Below are positions 24,570-34,493 of a DNA stretch of 64,000 bases, piece after piece. The position numbers and the translations under genes were made by a program. The notes below the pieces were generated by a model, which was given only the letters and a program-made list of their open reading frames with translations, was not told where the DNA came from and ran no database searches. This DNA is from an uncultured Eubacteriales bacterium (GTDB taxonomy: Bacteria; Bacillota; Clostridia; Oscillospirales; Acutalibacteraceae). Location: assembly GCA_934457415.1 (NCBI GenBank), contig CAKSHM010000001.1, forward strand, positions 252,411-316,410, in the 5' to 3' direction. How positions within the stretch are numbered: the stretch's first letter is position 1; each line of letters begins with the position of its first letter.

Positions 24570-27380
24570 TTGTTGAAAACTACCGTTAAGCAGAATGGCA
24601 TTTTAAAAAAAAATAATTTTGTACGAATAACGGCTTGTTTTTGTGCCTTGATAATTCTTGCGGCTTCACTTTTCACTAATGCTTACACTGTTGCGGCTGA
24701 TTCGGAAAACTTTGATATAGAATCTTATGACGATTATTTTTCTTCTGTTTCTAAGTCCGCTGAAGCATCTGATACTGAAATTAAGGTTATAAATAATGTA
24801 ACCGAAATAAAGAAGTCTGAGGAAATCTCGGTAGAGATCAATGCCGCAACAAGCGGTTTTTATACTTTTAAAACAGACTATTCCGTTATTGAAGATACAA
24901 ATGAAATTAAACTGTATGCAAAAATTGACGGTATAACTCCGTATAAGGAGTTAAGTAATATTTCGCTTCCTGTATATTATGAAGATACAAACAAGGATAA
25001 AAAGGATAATTTGGGTAATGAGATTGCGGCAGATACAGCCGTTAAGCTCGGAAGATATACATACATATTAAGAAATACAAATAATACTGATTTTTTATAT
25101 ACATTTTTAGAAGCGGGAAATCATGAGGTAACCATAAAAAGTCTGACTGCGGATTTCGTTATAAACAGTCTTACTTTTTCCGGTGTTCCTGAGATTTTAT
25201 CTTATAAGGAATACGCTCAAAAGCATAATCAGGAAAAGATATATAACGCTTATAAATTTATCGAAGGTGAAGATGCCGCGCTTAAATCCTCAAATGACCT
25301 TATACAGCTTATTGATAATGCTTCTGCCAATGTTAACCCGAACAGTGCTTCGCATGATGTTGTCAACTATATCGGCGGAAGTAATTACGATCAACCGGGT
25401 GACAGTATTATATGGGAAATCGAAGCGCCGCAAAGCGGTCTCTATGAAATAGGATTAAATTACAGACAGAATTTCACCGAAAACTCATATTTTTACAGAA
25501 TGCTTTATATCGATGGGAAACTTCCTTTTAAAGAGGCTGCGGAAATAGAATTTCCTTTTGCTCTTAACTGGACTTTTAAAACTTTATCCGACAACAACGG
25601 TGTACCTTATCTGTTTTATCTGGAAAAAGGAAAGCATATTATAGAGCTTAATGTTACTTTAGGACAGCTATCGGATGTTTCTTTAATGCTTGAAGATACA
25701 GGGAAGGAATTAGCCTCTATCTACAGAAGTATTGTTATGATAACCGGTGATACTCCGGATGCAAACCGTGATTATAATCTTTTTGATAGAATTGAAAGCC
25801 TTTCAGATAAGCTGAATTCACAAATTAAAACTCTGAAAGCAGTCAATAAAAAATTAAGCGAGGTTTATAAAAGCGGTTCTGTTTCGTCAATTTCAACGGT
25901 AAACGGAATGATAAATGTTCTTGAGCTAATGCTTGGTAATAAATACTCAGCTCACAGATATTTAAACCGTTATTATGATAACTATGCAAGCTTAAGCTCA
26001 ATGAGTATGGAGCTTAAATCTATGCCGCTTGATATTGACAGAATTTATTTCGGAAACAACATAAAAAACACCAAAGCAAAATTTATCGACAGAACATTAT
26101 TTTCTGTAAAGAGATTTATTCATTCTTTTAAAAATGATTATAATACATCCTCTTCCGCAGACGGTCCGACAATTACGCTTTGGGTCAACTGGGGAAGAGA
26201 TCAGGCAAAAACTTTAAAGTATTTAATTCAAAGCGATTTTTCAGTTAAGACAGGTATAAATGTTGACATAAAAACCACAAATGCAACCTTGACCCATGCG
26301 GCTTTATCCGGAGACGGTCCTGACTGTCAGCTTCATTTATCACGATCTGAGCCGGTTAATCTTGCGATGCGAAAAGCCGTTTGCGATCTTACACAGTTTC
26401 CTGATTATGAAGAGGTCGCAAAAAGATTTATGCCCACTGCAAGCGATCCGTATAAATTCGGTGACGGTATTTACGCTTTGCCCGATACTCAGACTTTCTA
26501 TACAATGTTTATAAGAGAAGATATATTCAAGGAACTTGGCTTAAGCATTCCTAAAACATGGGATGAGTTTATAGAAACTTCGGTATTGCTTTTAAGGCAG
26601 AATATGCAGGCAGGACTTCCTTATACACAAATTTCCACTATGACTGAGGTAAATCTCGGCGTAGGTTCTCTGAGTATATTCCCGACGATGCTTTTGCAAA
26701 ACGGCGGTAAGCTTTATAATGAAAATCGTTCTAAAACTCTTCTCCTTTCCGATACTTCTCTTTCGGTATTCACAAAGTGGACGGATTTCTATACTAAGTA
26801 CGGATTTCTAAAAACCTATGATTTCTTCAATCGTTTCAGATTGGGCTTGATGCCTATGTCTATTCAGTCATATACAATGTATGCGACTCTTACGGCTGCG
26901 GCTCCAGAAATAGACGGTCTATGGCAAATGTATGAGGTACCGGGAACGATAGGAGAAGATGGGAAAATCAATAACAGTATTTCCGGCGGAGGCTCAGGAG
27001 CTGTTATTCTGTCAACTTCTAAGCATAAAAAAGAAGCTTGGGAATTTTTAAAATGGTGGACCGGAGCTGATATTCAATTCCGTTACGGAAGCGAAGTTGA
27101 AAAAATATTAGGTCCATCCGCCCGCAATGCAACATCAAATGTTGAAGCATTAAAAAAATATGAATGGTCTTATAATAATCTTGAAACACTTCTTTCGCAA
27201 TGGTCAAAGGTTAAGGAAATTCCGGAAGTACCGGGAGGTTACTATGTTTCGCGTGCGATAGATCAGGCTTTCTGGAATGTTACCAATGCATCGGAAAATC
27301 CTAAAGATATGCTGCTTAAATGGACTGATGTGGCTCAGAATGAAATTGACAGAAAACGCCAGCAATACAACATTAAATAA
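24570..27380 (+). CDS. Extracellular solute-binding protein fused to glycan-binding-like N-terminal half
   Basis: 936 aa. A hydrophobic signal or anchor lies at residues about 18-43, with no lipobox Cys. Residues about 60-380 contain two beta-sandwich-like, repeat-related segments (each with 'A.(T/Q)SG.Y' and 'YxFYLExGKH/YTFLEAGNHEV' motifs), reminiscent of carbohydrate-binding modules. A helical linker runs from about 385 to 520. From about 530 (TITLWVNWGRDQAKTLKYL) to the end is a complete family-1 ABC sugar-binding protein (KTWDEF, 'ISGGGSGAVILSTSKHKKEAWEFLKWW'). It would capture a glycan and hand it to the permeases encoded next. The start is TTG 24570 or 24573, with AGGAG 9 nt upstream. 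The stop and the next ATG share a base. Confidence 0.88.
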   Translation: MLKTTVKQNGILKKNNFVRITACFCALIILAASLFTNAYTVAADSENFDIESYDDYFSSVSKSAEASDTEIKVINNVTEIKKSEEISVEINAATSGFYTFKTDYSVIEDTNEIKLYAKIDGITPYKELSNISLPVYYEDTNKDKKDNLGNEIAADTAVKLGRYTYILRNTNNTDFLYTFLEAGNHEVTIKSLTADFVINSLTFSGVPEILSYKEYAQKHNQEKIYNAYKFIEGEDAALKSSNDLIQLIDNASANVNPNSASHDVVNYIGGSNYDQPGDSIIWEIEAPQSGLYEIGLNYRQNFTENSYFYRMLYIDGKLPFKEAAEIEFPFALNWTFKTLSDNNGVPYLFYLEKGKHIIELNVTLGQLSDVSLMLEDTGKELASIYRSIVMITGDTPDANRDYNLFDRIESLSDKLNSQIKTLKAVNKKLSEVYKSGSVSSISTVNGMINVLELMLGNKYSAHRYLNRYYDNYASLSSMSMELKSMPLDIDRIYFGNNIKNTKAKFIDRTLFSVKRFIHSFKNDYNTSSSADGPTITLWVNWGRDQAKTLKYLIQSDFSVKTGINVDIKTTNATLTHAALSGDGPDCQLHLSRSEPVNLAMRKAVCDLTQFPDYEEVAKRFMPTASDPYKFGDGIYALPDTQTFYTMFIREDIFKELGLSIPKTWDEFIETSVLLLRQNMQAGLPYTQISTMTEVNLGVGSLSIFPTMLLQNGGKLYNENRSKTLLLSDTSLSVFTKWTDFYTKYGFLKTYDFFNRFRLGLMPMSIQSYTMYATLTAAAPEIDGLWQMYEVPGTIGEDGKINNSISGGGSGAVILSTSKHKKEAWEFLKWWTGADIQFRYGSEVEKILGPSARNATSNVEALKKYEWSYNNLETLLSQWSKVKEIPEVPGGYYVSRAIDQAFWNVTNASENPKDMLLKWTDVAQNEIDRKRQQYNIK

Positions 27381-28294
27381 TGAAAGGCAGATTAAAATTG
27401 AAAAAGACGCATAAAAGTAAACTGTTTGCCGGATTTCAGATGAAACTGATGATGATTCCGTTTTTGATACTGTTTTTTGTGTTTGTAATTCTGCCGGTCG
27501 TTTATTCAATGGTTTTAAGCTTTTTTGACTATGATGTAATGATTGGTGCAAAATGGACCGGTTTTAAAAATTATATTTATATGTTTTTTGAAGATTCGGT
27601 ATTTAAAATCGCTCTTAAAAATACGCTGATTTTTGCAGTAATAACAGGTCCGCTGGGATTTTTACTTTCGTTTGTTCTTGCTTGGTTCATAAATGAATTC
27701 AGCGGTATGGCAAGGACGGTTGTATCATTTTTGTTTTATTCACCGGCGTTGATGGGCAATGCTTATTTTATATGGCAGGTACTTTTCAGCGGTGACAGTT
27801 ACGGATATATAAACAGCTTTTTGATTTCTTACGGTCTTATTACAGAACCGATACAGTGGCTTAAAACTCCGCAGTATATTATTCCGATTATAATTGTGGT
27901 TCAGCTTTGGATGAGTATGGGTATTTCATTCCTTTCAAACATTGCAGGTTTACAGAATGTTGATGAACAGCTATATGAAGCGGGTGCGATTGACGGAATT
28001 AAAAACAGATGGTATGAGCTTTGGTACATTACACTGCCATATATGAAAAACATTTTGCTCTTCAGTGCCGTAATGCAAATTGCATCATCATTCTCTGTCG
28101 GACAGATATGTATGACTCTTGCCGGATTTCCGAGCGTCAACTACAGTGCGGAAACGATAATAACCCATTTGACCGATGTCGGGACAATGCAGTATGAAAT
28201 GGGACTCGCCTGTGCAATGTCTTTCTTTCTGTTTATTATTATGGCTGTAACCCGTTTAATTATTGGAAAAGTGCTTAATGCGCTCGGTAGGTGA
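27380..28294 (+). CDS. Sugar ABC transporter permease, MalF type (pair 1)
   Basis: 304 aa, six predicted membrane helices; 'LILFFVFVILPVVYSMVLSFFDY' is the first. The cytoplasmic EAA loop is visible as YEAGAIDGIKNRWYELWYITLPYM and docks the ATPase. No ATP-binding gene is present in the window, so a shared MsmX/UgpC-type ATPase encoded elsewhere is expected. It overlaps the binding-protein gene by 1 bp. Confidence 0.93.
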   Translation: MKGRLKLKKTHKSKLFAGFQMKLMMIPFLILFFVFVILPVVYSMVLSFFDYDVMIGAKWTGFKNYIYMFFEDSVFKIALKNTLIFAVITGPLGFLLSFVLAWFINEFSGMARTVVSFLFYSPALMGNAYFIWQVLFSGDSYGYINSFLISYGLITEPIQWLKTPQYIIPIIIVVQLWMSMGISFLSNIAGLQNVDEQLYEAGAIDGIKNRWYELWYITLPYMKNILLFSAVMQIASSFSVGQICMTLAGFPSVNYSAETIITHLTDVGTMQYEMGLACAMSFFLFIIMAVTRLIIGKVLNALGR

Positions 28295-28298
28295 GAAT

Positions 28299-29177
28299 AT
28301 GACAAAAAATTTCTTTGTAAAAAAGCGTGCGGCTTATAAGAGGTATACAAGGTCGAAATTTGTAAGTTTTATTATTGCACTGTTTTTAGTTTTGGCAGGT
28401 TTGTTTACCATATTACCGCTGATATATTCGGTTTTAACATCTTTTAAACCGCTTGAAGAGCTTTTAAAATTTCCTCCGGCTTTCTTTGTTTCAAGGCCGA
28501 CTCTTCAGAATTACAGGCAGCTTCCGTCAATAATATCAAGTCTTTCAGTTCCGCTTTCAAGATATGTTTTTAATAGCTTTTTTATTGCTTTAGTTACTAC
28601 TGCCGGTCATGTAATTGTTGCGGCTATGGCGGCATTTTCCATGTCAAAAGGCAGGTTTAAAGGTCTTGCAGTAATATTTTTGGTTGTTCAGTTTTCTTTG
28701 CTTTATAATTCTTATACTCTTGCAATTCCGCAGTATATGATAATGTCAAAGCTTCATTTGGTAGATACTTTTTGGGTTTATATTTTGCCTTATCTGCCAT
28801 CCTCTCTCGGAGTTTTCCTGATGAAACAGTATATGGACGGAAGTATTCCCGACGCATTGCTTGAAGCTGCATACATAGACGGTGCAGGTGAGTTTAAAAT
28901 GTTTTGGCGGATAGTTATGCCGAACGCAAAGCCGGCTTGGATGACCTTAACAATGTTTGCTTTTCGTGATTTATGGTCGCTCCAGCCGCAGGGAACGATA
29001 TTTACGGAAAAACTAAAGCTCCTGCCTAATGTAATGACAACAATAGTAAGCGGAGGTATCGCCCGCTCCGGAAGCGCTATGGCGGCTATGGTTATTTTAA
29101 TGATTCCTCCTCTTTTGGTTTATCTTGTAAGTCAGTCAAGCATAGTTGAGACTATGACTACATCGGGAATTAAGTAA
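28299..29177 (+). CDS. Sugar ABC transporter permease, MalG type (pair 1)
   Basis: About 292 aa with six helices. ATG 28299 is chosen because GGTGAG lies 6 nt upstream and the protein then starts MTKNFFVKKR; the in-frame codon at 28263 lies inside the upstream gene and has no site. The EAA loop is LEAAYIDGAGEFKMFWRIVMP. It is the partner of the preceding permease, 4 bp after its stop. Confidence 0.92.
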   Translation: MTKNFFVKKRAAYKRYTRSKFVSFIIALFLVLAGLFTILPLIYSVLTSFKPLEELLKFPPAFFVSRPTLQNYRQLPSIISSLSVPLSRYVFNSFFIALVTTAGHVIVAAMAAFSMSKGRFKGLAVIFLVVQFSLLYNSYTLAIPQYMIMSKLHLVDTFWVYILPYLPSSLGVFLMKQYMDGSIPDALLEAAYIDGAGEFKMFWRIVMPNAKPAWMTLTMFAFRDLWSLQPQGTIFTEKLKLLPNVMTTIVSGGIARSGSAMAAMVILMIPPLLVYLVSQSSIVETMTTSGIK

Positions 29178-29189
29178 GGCGGTGAGAAT

Positions 29190-31313
29190 GTGAAAAATAA
29201 ATTTTTAAAGCTTGCGGCTGCGGTAATTGCGATATGTTCTGTTTTTGCAATATCCGTTTCGGCGGACACAACAAAAAGCTATACTTATTGGATTGGCAGC
29301 GGAGATAAAACCCTAGCGTATTCAAAGCCTATTTATGATTACTTTACAACTGTTACCGCCGCTTCTTTAGGTTATGACAATTTCAGTAAACCGTCTGATA
29401 TCTTTTGCACCGATGAAGAAATATTTATTCTTGAAGAAGGAAATTCAAGAATATCTGTAATAGACAAAGATGTAACTTTAAAAAAGACCATAACTGCTTT
29501 TTACGGTCCAAGCGGCGAAAAATACGAGTTTGCCGGAGCCAAAGGATTATATGTTACGGAAAATAAAGAGGTTTATGTAGCTGATACGCTTAATGCGAGA
29601 ATTTTAAAGGGAAATATTGAAGGAAAGCTTATTTCGGAGTTTCTCTTGCCTGAATCCTCTCTTATTCCTGATGATTTTATTTATTCTCCGACAAAAGTTG
29701 TTGTTGATAAAAAAGGCTATATATATGTTATCAGCAGCGGCTCAACCTACGGTGCCCTTTTATTTGATTCAAAAGGCGGATTTACCGGATTTTACGGTTC
29801 AAACACCGTCACTGCCGGCGTTACAGCATTTTTTAAAACATTTTGGAACAAATTTTTTGCCTCCGAAGCTCAGCTTTCGGGTCAGGTACAGAAAGTTCCG
29901 TATCAGTTTACGGATATTTGCCTTGATAAAAACGATTTTGCCTATACAATAACAGGAACAACCAATCTTGATGAAACAGAACAGGTAGGTCAGATTCGTT
30001 GTCTTAATCCGAAATCAAAAAATGTCCTGACAATTAAAAGCTCAGAAAAATACGAAAATACCGACAGCTTTAATTTCGGAGACGATGAGGTTGTTGGAAA
30101 AAGTCAGGGAACGGGGTATCGTCTTCAGAATTTCACAAGTATTGACGTGGACAGTTATGAAAACATGTTTGCATTGGACAATACTTACGGCAGAATTTAT
30201 GTTTATGATAAGGAATGCAATTTGCTAAGCGCCTTTGCGGGAGGAATGGAAGAGGGAACTCAGAACGGAACATTTGTTAATCCTACCGATATTGCCGTTT
30301 TTAAAAATATGATTTTTGTTTCCGATCAGACTTTGAATTCTGTGACTGTTTTTAAACTGAACAGCTACGGTGAGCTTTTGATGAAAGCCGATGATATGTA
30401 CTTAAACGGTAATTATAAAGAGGCTAAGGATTATTGGCTGAAAATTAACAAGGCAGATCCGAATTGTCAGGTCGCTTATCACGGACTTGCCAAAGCATAT
30501 CTTATTGAAAATGATTATGAAAAGGCTTTATATTATGCAAAAGAAGGCAAGGATTACTCTTCATATAATCAGGCGTTCGGTTATGAAAGAAGCAAAATTC
30601 TAAAATCGGTATTTGTACCTTTTATTGTTTTTCTCGCTGTTTTGATTGCGGCAATATCTGTATGTTATGTTCTTAAGAAAAAAGGAAAAATCAATTTTAA
30701 AATCAATAAAAAGCTTAAAATAATGTTGGGCTCGCCGTTTCATCCTTTTGAGCTTGCTCGGTCCGTAAAACAAAATGAGGGTTCATATATTCTTTCTGCC
30801 GCTGTTCTGTTGCTCTTTTATGCTGCAAGAGTTGCAGACGAGACAATGGGAGGATTTTTGTTTTCAAAGTTTGACGCACATTCCTATAATGCTTTCTTTA
30901 CATTCTTAAGCACAATTGTGTTGATACTTTTATGGACAGTATGCTATTGGGCTATGTCGGTATTGTTTTCTGCAAAATGTAAGCTTGGCGAAGTGTTGAT
31001 TATCAGTTCTTATGCTATGATACCGCAGATAATCAACAGTATTTTTCATCTTGCAATGTCTAATATTCTTGTGAGTGAGGAATCCGCAATACTCAGTGCG
31101 TTCAGTGTTATAATGCTTCTGCTTTCGGCGGTTGTATTGATTATCGGGTGCATGGGAATAAGCGAATTCGGCTTTTTCTCTTTTCTCGGAGTAGCGATAC
31201 TTGCGGTTGCGGCAATGATAGTTATTGTTTTTGTAATTTTTATGGTATTAACGCTTGATCAGCAGCTTATAGCATTCTTACAGAGTATTTATAAAGAAGT
31301 AATGTACAGATAG
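29190..31313 (+). CDS. Membrane protein with NHL propeller, TPR and Yip1-like domain
   Basis: 707 aa, starting at GTG 29190 (GGCGGTGAG upstream). A signal peptide (residues 1-25, cut near SVSA-D) leads to an NHL-type beta-propeller of about 340 residues outside the cell; repeats such as 'KPSDIFCTDEEIFILEEGNSRI' and 'NPTDIAVFKNMIFVSDQTLNSV' show the blade pattern. Two TPR-like helix pairs lie at about 395-465 (MYLNGNYKEAKDYW, ENDYEKALYYAKEG). One membrane helix lies at about 473-495, then from about 515 a Yip1-type multi-helix domain starts with PFHPFELARSVK. The gene sits between two permease pairs. Its role is unknown; it might sense or gate transport, or scaffold the glycan-capture proteins. 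Confidence 0.82.
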   Translation: MKNKFLKLAAAVIAICSVFAISVSADTTKSYTYWIGSGDKTLAYSKPIYDYFTTVTAASLGYDNFSKPSDIFCTDEEIFILEEGNSRISVIDKDVTLKKTITAFYGPSGEKYEFAGAKGLYVTENKEVYVADTLNARILKGNIEGKLISEFLLPESSLIPDDFIYSPTKVVVDKKGYIYVISSGSTYGALLFDSKGGFTGFYGSNTVTAGVTAFFKTFWNKFFASEAQLSGQVQKVPYQFTDICLDKNDFAYTITGTTNLDETEQVGQIRCLNPKSKNVLTIKSSEKYENTDSFNFGDDEVVGKSQGTGYRLQNFTSIDVDSYENMFALDNTYGRIYVYDKECNLLSAFAGGMEEGTQNGTFVNPTDIAVFKNMIFVSDQTLNSVTVFKLNSYGELLMKADDMYLNGNYKEAKDYWLKINKADPNCQVAYHGLAKAYLIENDYEKALYYAKEGKDYSSYNQAFGYERSKILKSVFVPFIVFLAVLIAAISVCYVLKKKGKINFKINKKLKIMLGSPFHPFELARSVKQNEGSYILSAAVLLLFYAARVADETMGGFLFSKFDAHSYNAFFTFLSTIVLILLWTVCYWAMSVLFSAKCKLGEVLIISSYAMIPQIINSIFHLAMSNILVSEESAILSAFSVIMLLLSAVVLIIGCMGISEFGFFSFLGVAILAVAAMIVIVFVIFMVLTLDQQLIAFLQSIYKEVMYR

Positions 31314-31328
31314 GAGGAGTTAAAGGCT

Positions 31329-33569
31329 ATGAAAGCTAAAAAAATTATATCTTTTATTATGTCTTCTTTATTGGTTTTATGCCTTTGCTCCTGCAAAAAA
31401 GGCTCATTTGAAAGCGTAAAAGAATCAACCTTTTACGGAGATATAGACGCTCTCGGTGATTTTTCCGAGGAAAGCAGTATTGTCTGTGAAAACGAAAATT
31501 ATTCTCTTTATTGGGACAGGGAAAACGTTAATATTATTCTTAAGGATAAAAGAAGCGGAGCGTGTTGGTCGACAACACCGTTAGATTCTGCAACAGGTTT
31601 ACCTGTATCTGATGAAGAAAATATTTATTCTCCGTTGAACTTAGAGTACATTTTCAGAAGTGCTTTTAAAACTTATGATGTTACCGGTAAGACCGGAGCC
31701 GTTACAAACGGCAGAGTAACCAGTAAAAAAATAAGTAACGGAATTGAGGTTACTTTCCTTTTTGCAGAGGTTCAGATATCGGTTCCTGTTCAATTTGTTT
31801 TGAAAGACAACGGACTTGAAGCAAGCATAGACCTTGAAAAGATAGGAGAAAATGCAGATGCAACAGGTTACAGAGTATTTAACATTAGCTTGGTGCCGTA
31901 TCTTTCTTCCGTAAAGAATTCCGAAGATAATTATTTGGTTGTTCCGTCCGGCTCAGGGGCTGTTATGTATTCGGATGAACGGGGAGATGGTATTGCCCGT
32001 TCCTTTTCGGGAAAGGTCTACGGCGAAGATGCAACTAAGGATAAGACAGAATCCATTTTAGAAAAACAGGCAATAAGAATGTCTGCCTTCGGAGCGGCAT
32101 CAGGTAAAAACAATCTTATTTGTATTATCAATGAAGGAGCAGAGTTAAGTACAATTCACGCAAATGCGGGAGACAAAAATATAGGATATTCAAATATTTA
32201 TCCTGAATTTAATGTTCGCGGCTCTAATATTACTACGATTGATTACGGCGGTTCAACCGGAAAAAGCCAAGCCGAATATTTTTCCGCGCAAAGAATTTCC
32301 AAGGGTAAAATCAGTGTTATTTATACTCCGTCAAGCAGCGGTAAAGAGGCTTATACCGATATTGCAAATGAATACAGAAGATACCTATCGGAAAAATACG
32401 GTTTAACGGAAAAATCAGATGAAACGGTGCTTTCGCTTGATTTTTACGGCGGAATAGAAACGAAGAAACATATTCTCGGTTTGCCTTATAATTCCTTAAC
32501 GGTTCTTACCGATTATAAAGCGGTAAAAAGAATTATTTCCGAAACAATCGAAAATGTTTCATTAAAAAACTTGGATGTCAGACTTTACGGATTCGGAAAT
32601 TACGGAATAAATACCGGAAAGCTCGCAAGCGGATTTAAGCTTTCCTCTGATTTCGGTGATTATAAGACACTTAACGAATTCTTTAAAAAAAATAATATAA
32701 ACTCATTTGCGGATTTTGATTTGCTTTATTATTCTTTATCCGGCGGCGGATACTCTAAAAACAGCGACTCAGCCCGTACGGCTAACGGGTATCCTGCCCA
32801 ACATAATGTCTACTCTCCGGCAACAGGTGCTAAGAGAGAGGATGTAAAGTATTCTTCTGTTATTGCCAGAGCAAAATTAAATTCGGTTGCCGAAAAAATC
32901 GGTAACAAAATGAATAAGTACGGCATATCGGGTGTTTCTCTTTCGACTTTGACAAATACAGCATATTCGGATTATACGGACCAAAAATATGTTAACTGTA
33001 ATAATATTCAAAATGATGTTAATTCCATCATTTCCGATTTAAATAAAAAGTCGATTAAAACCGCCTCTGACAATGCAAATGACTATGCGGCATGTGCTTC
33101 GGATAAAATATTCAATGTTCCGGTAAAATCCGCGGAGGAACAGGCTTTTGATATTGATATTCCGCTCTACGGAATGGTATTTAAGGGATATATTCCTCTT
33201 TCCGGGGAAAGCATAAACATCTCAAGCAATTCGGATTATACTTTTCTTAAAACACTTGAGTTCGGCGGCGCATTACAGTTCTCGGTTATAAACAACTATT
33301 CGTCAGAGTATGCTTCATATTTAAACGATAATATTCAGTATATGAAATATGACAATATTAAAGACTCTATAGCCGAATCGGTTAAAAAATCTGCAGAGTT
33401 TTTGAATAATGTCCGCGGAGCGCATATTAGCGATTATATTATTTTATCAAAATCAGTTCGTAAAACAATTTTTGATAACGGCGTAGCGGTATATGTAAAC
33501 AGCGGAGAAACTGCCGCAGAATTTGACAATATACAGATTCTACCGATGAGCTTTAAGGTGGTGGGTTGA
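31329..33569 (+). CDS. Large lipoprotein, DUF5696-like
   Basis: 746 aa. Signal peptide with lipobox LCSC (Cys about 22), so it is anchored to the outer face of the membrane. The rest is a long soluble protein beginning with a beta-rich domain (ENYSLYWDRENVNIILKDK), followed by a region that could be a (beta/alpha)8-type fold around residues 350-650. I recognise it only as like DUF5696 proteins that accompany Yip1-domain proteins and sugar permeases in Firmicutes. No catalytic motif is clear. It ends with its stop directly before the next ATG (TGA-ATG), so the two are translationally coupled. A GGAGGAG site lies before ATG 31329. Confidence 0.7.
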   Translation: MKAKKIISFIMSSLLVLCLCSCKKGSFESVKESTFYGDIDALGDFSEESSIVCENENYSLYWDRENVNIILKDKRSGACWSTTPLDSATGLPVSDEENIYSPLNLEYIFRSAFKTYDVTGKTGAVTNGRVTSKKISNGIEVTFLFAEVQISVPVQFVLKDNGLEASIDLEKIGENADATGYRVFNISLVPYLSSVKNSEDNYLVVPSGSGAVMYSDERGDGIARSFSGKVYGEDATKDKTESILEKQAIRMSAFGAASGKNNLICIINEGAELSTIHANAGDKNIGYSNIYPEFNVRGSNITTIDYGGSTGKSQAEYFSAQRISKGKISVIYTPSSSGKEAYTDIANEYRRYLSEKYGLTEKSDETVLSLDFYGGIETKKHILGLPYNSLTVLTDYKAVKRIISETIENVSLKNLDVRLYGFGNYGINTGKLASGFKLSSDFGDYKTLNEFFKKNNINSFADFDLLYYSLSGGGYSKNSDSARTANGYPAQHNVYSPATGAKREDVKYSSVIARAKLNSVAEKIGNKMNKYGISGVSLSTLTNTAYSDYTDQKYVNCNNIQNDVNSIISDLNKKSIKTASDNANDYAACASDKIFNVPVKSAEEQAFDIDIPLYGMVFKGYIPLSGESINISSNSDYTFLKTLEFGGALQFSVINNYSSEYASYLNDNIQYMKYDNIKDSIAESVKKSAEFLNNVRGAHISDYIILSKSVRKTIFDNGVAVYVNSGETAAEFDNIQILPMSFKVVG

Positions 33570-34478
33570 ATGAAATTGAATTTGGTAAAAAGGAAACATA
33601 AAGGCTTTGAGGCAAAAAAAGCGAGATACGGATTTTATTTTATCCTGCCTTGGATGATCGGAATGCTGTTTCTCTTTATTATTCCGCTTGTAAAATCGTT
33701 TTGGTATACATTTAATGATGTAGGATTTGCCGACTCCGGAGGAATACAAACTACTTTTACCGGTCTTTACAATATAAAATATATTTTTACAGTCGACCCC
33801 AATTATATGCCGAATTTACTTGAGTCGGTAAAAAAATTTGTGCTTAGTTTTCCGATTATTGTAATTTTGAGCTTTATTTTCGCCTTGATTCTTAATCAAA
33901 AGTTTCACGGGAGAATATTTGTAAGAGCTATATTTTTCCTTCCGGTTATTATAGCAACCGGTGTAGTAATGAAAAATCTTAATGCTTCAATAAGCGGCGG
34001 AACATCAGGTTTTGAAAGCTCCGGAGGATACGCAGTTTCACAGATAGACTTTTCGGGAGTTTTAAGCAGTCTGAGTATTCCTAAGGGCTTTATTGACCTT
34101 ATTTCGGGATATATTAACACAGTGTTTAATCTCGTTTGGAAAACAGGAATTCAGGTAATACTCTTTGTTTCCGGAATGCAAACAATTCCCGAACAGCTTT
34201 ATGAGGTTTCAAAAATCGAAGGGGCTACAAAGTGGGAGGAATTTTGGTTTGTTACGATTCCCTTAATGAAAAATATAATTCTTCTCGTAATACTTTATAC
34301 GATGGTTGACCTGTTTATTACAATTGACAGTCCTGTTGTTTCGCAGGCATTTAATCTTGTAAATTCAATGGCATACGGTTTAAGTTCTGCGATGCTTTGG
34401 ATGTATATTTTAATAGCACTCGCTATTTCGGCAATTATATTGTTGATTTACAAAAAATGTTGTCTTGACAGATGGTAA
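33570..34478 (+). CDS. Sugar ABC transporter permease, MalF type (pair 2)
   Basis: 302 aa, six helices. The first is in FYFILPWMIGMLFLFIIPL; the EAA loop reads YEVSKIEGATKWEEFWFVTIPLM. A longer extracytoplasmic loop (about residues 135-185, rich in Ser and Gly) distinguishes it from the first pair. It starts at the base after the preceding stop. Confidence 0.92.
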   Translation: MKLNLVKRKHKGFEAKKARYGFYFILPWMIGMLFLFIIPLVKSFWYTFNDVGFADSGGIQTTFTGLYNIKYIFTVDPNYMPNLLESVKKFVLSFPIIVILSFIFALILNQKFHGRIFVRAIFFLPVIIATGVVMKNLNASISGGTSGFESSGGYAVSQIDFSGVLSSLSIPKGFIDLISGYINTVFNLVWKTGIQVILFVSGMQTIPEQLYEVSKIEGATKWEEFWFVTIPLMKNIILLVILYTMVDLFITIDSPVVSQAFNLVNSMAYGLSSAMLWMYILIALAISAIILLIYKKCCLDRW

Positions 34479-34493
34479 GAAAGGGGAAGCTTT

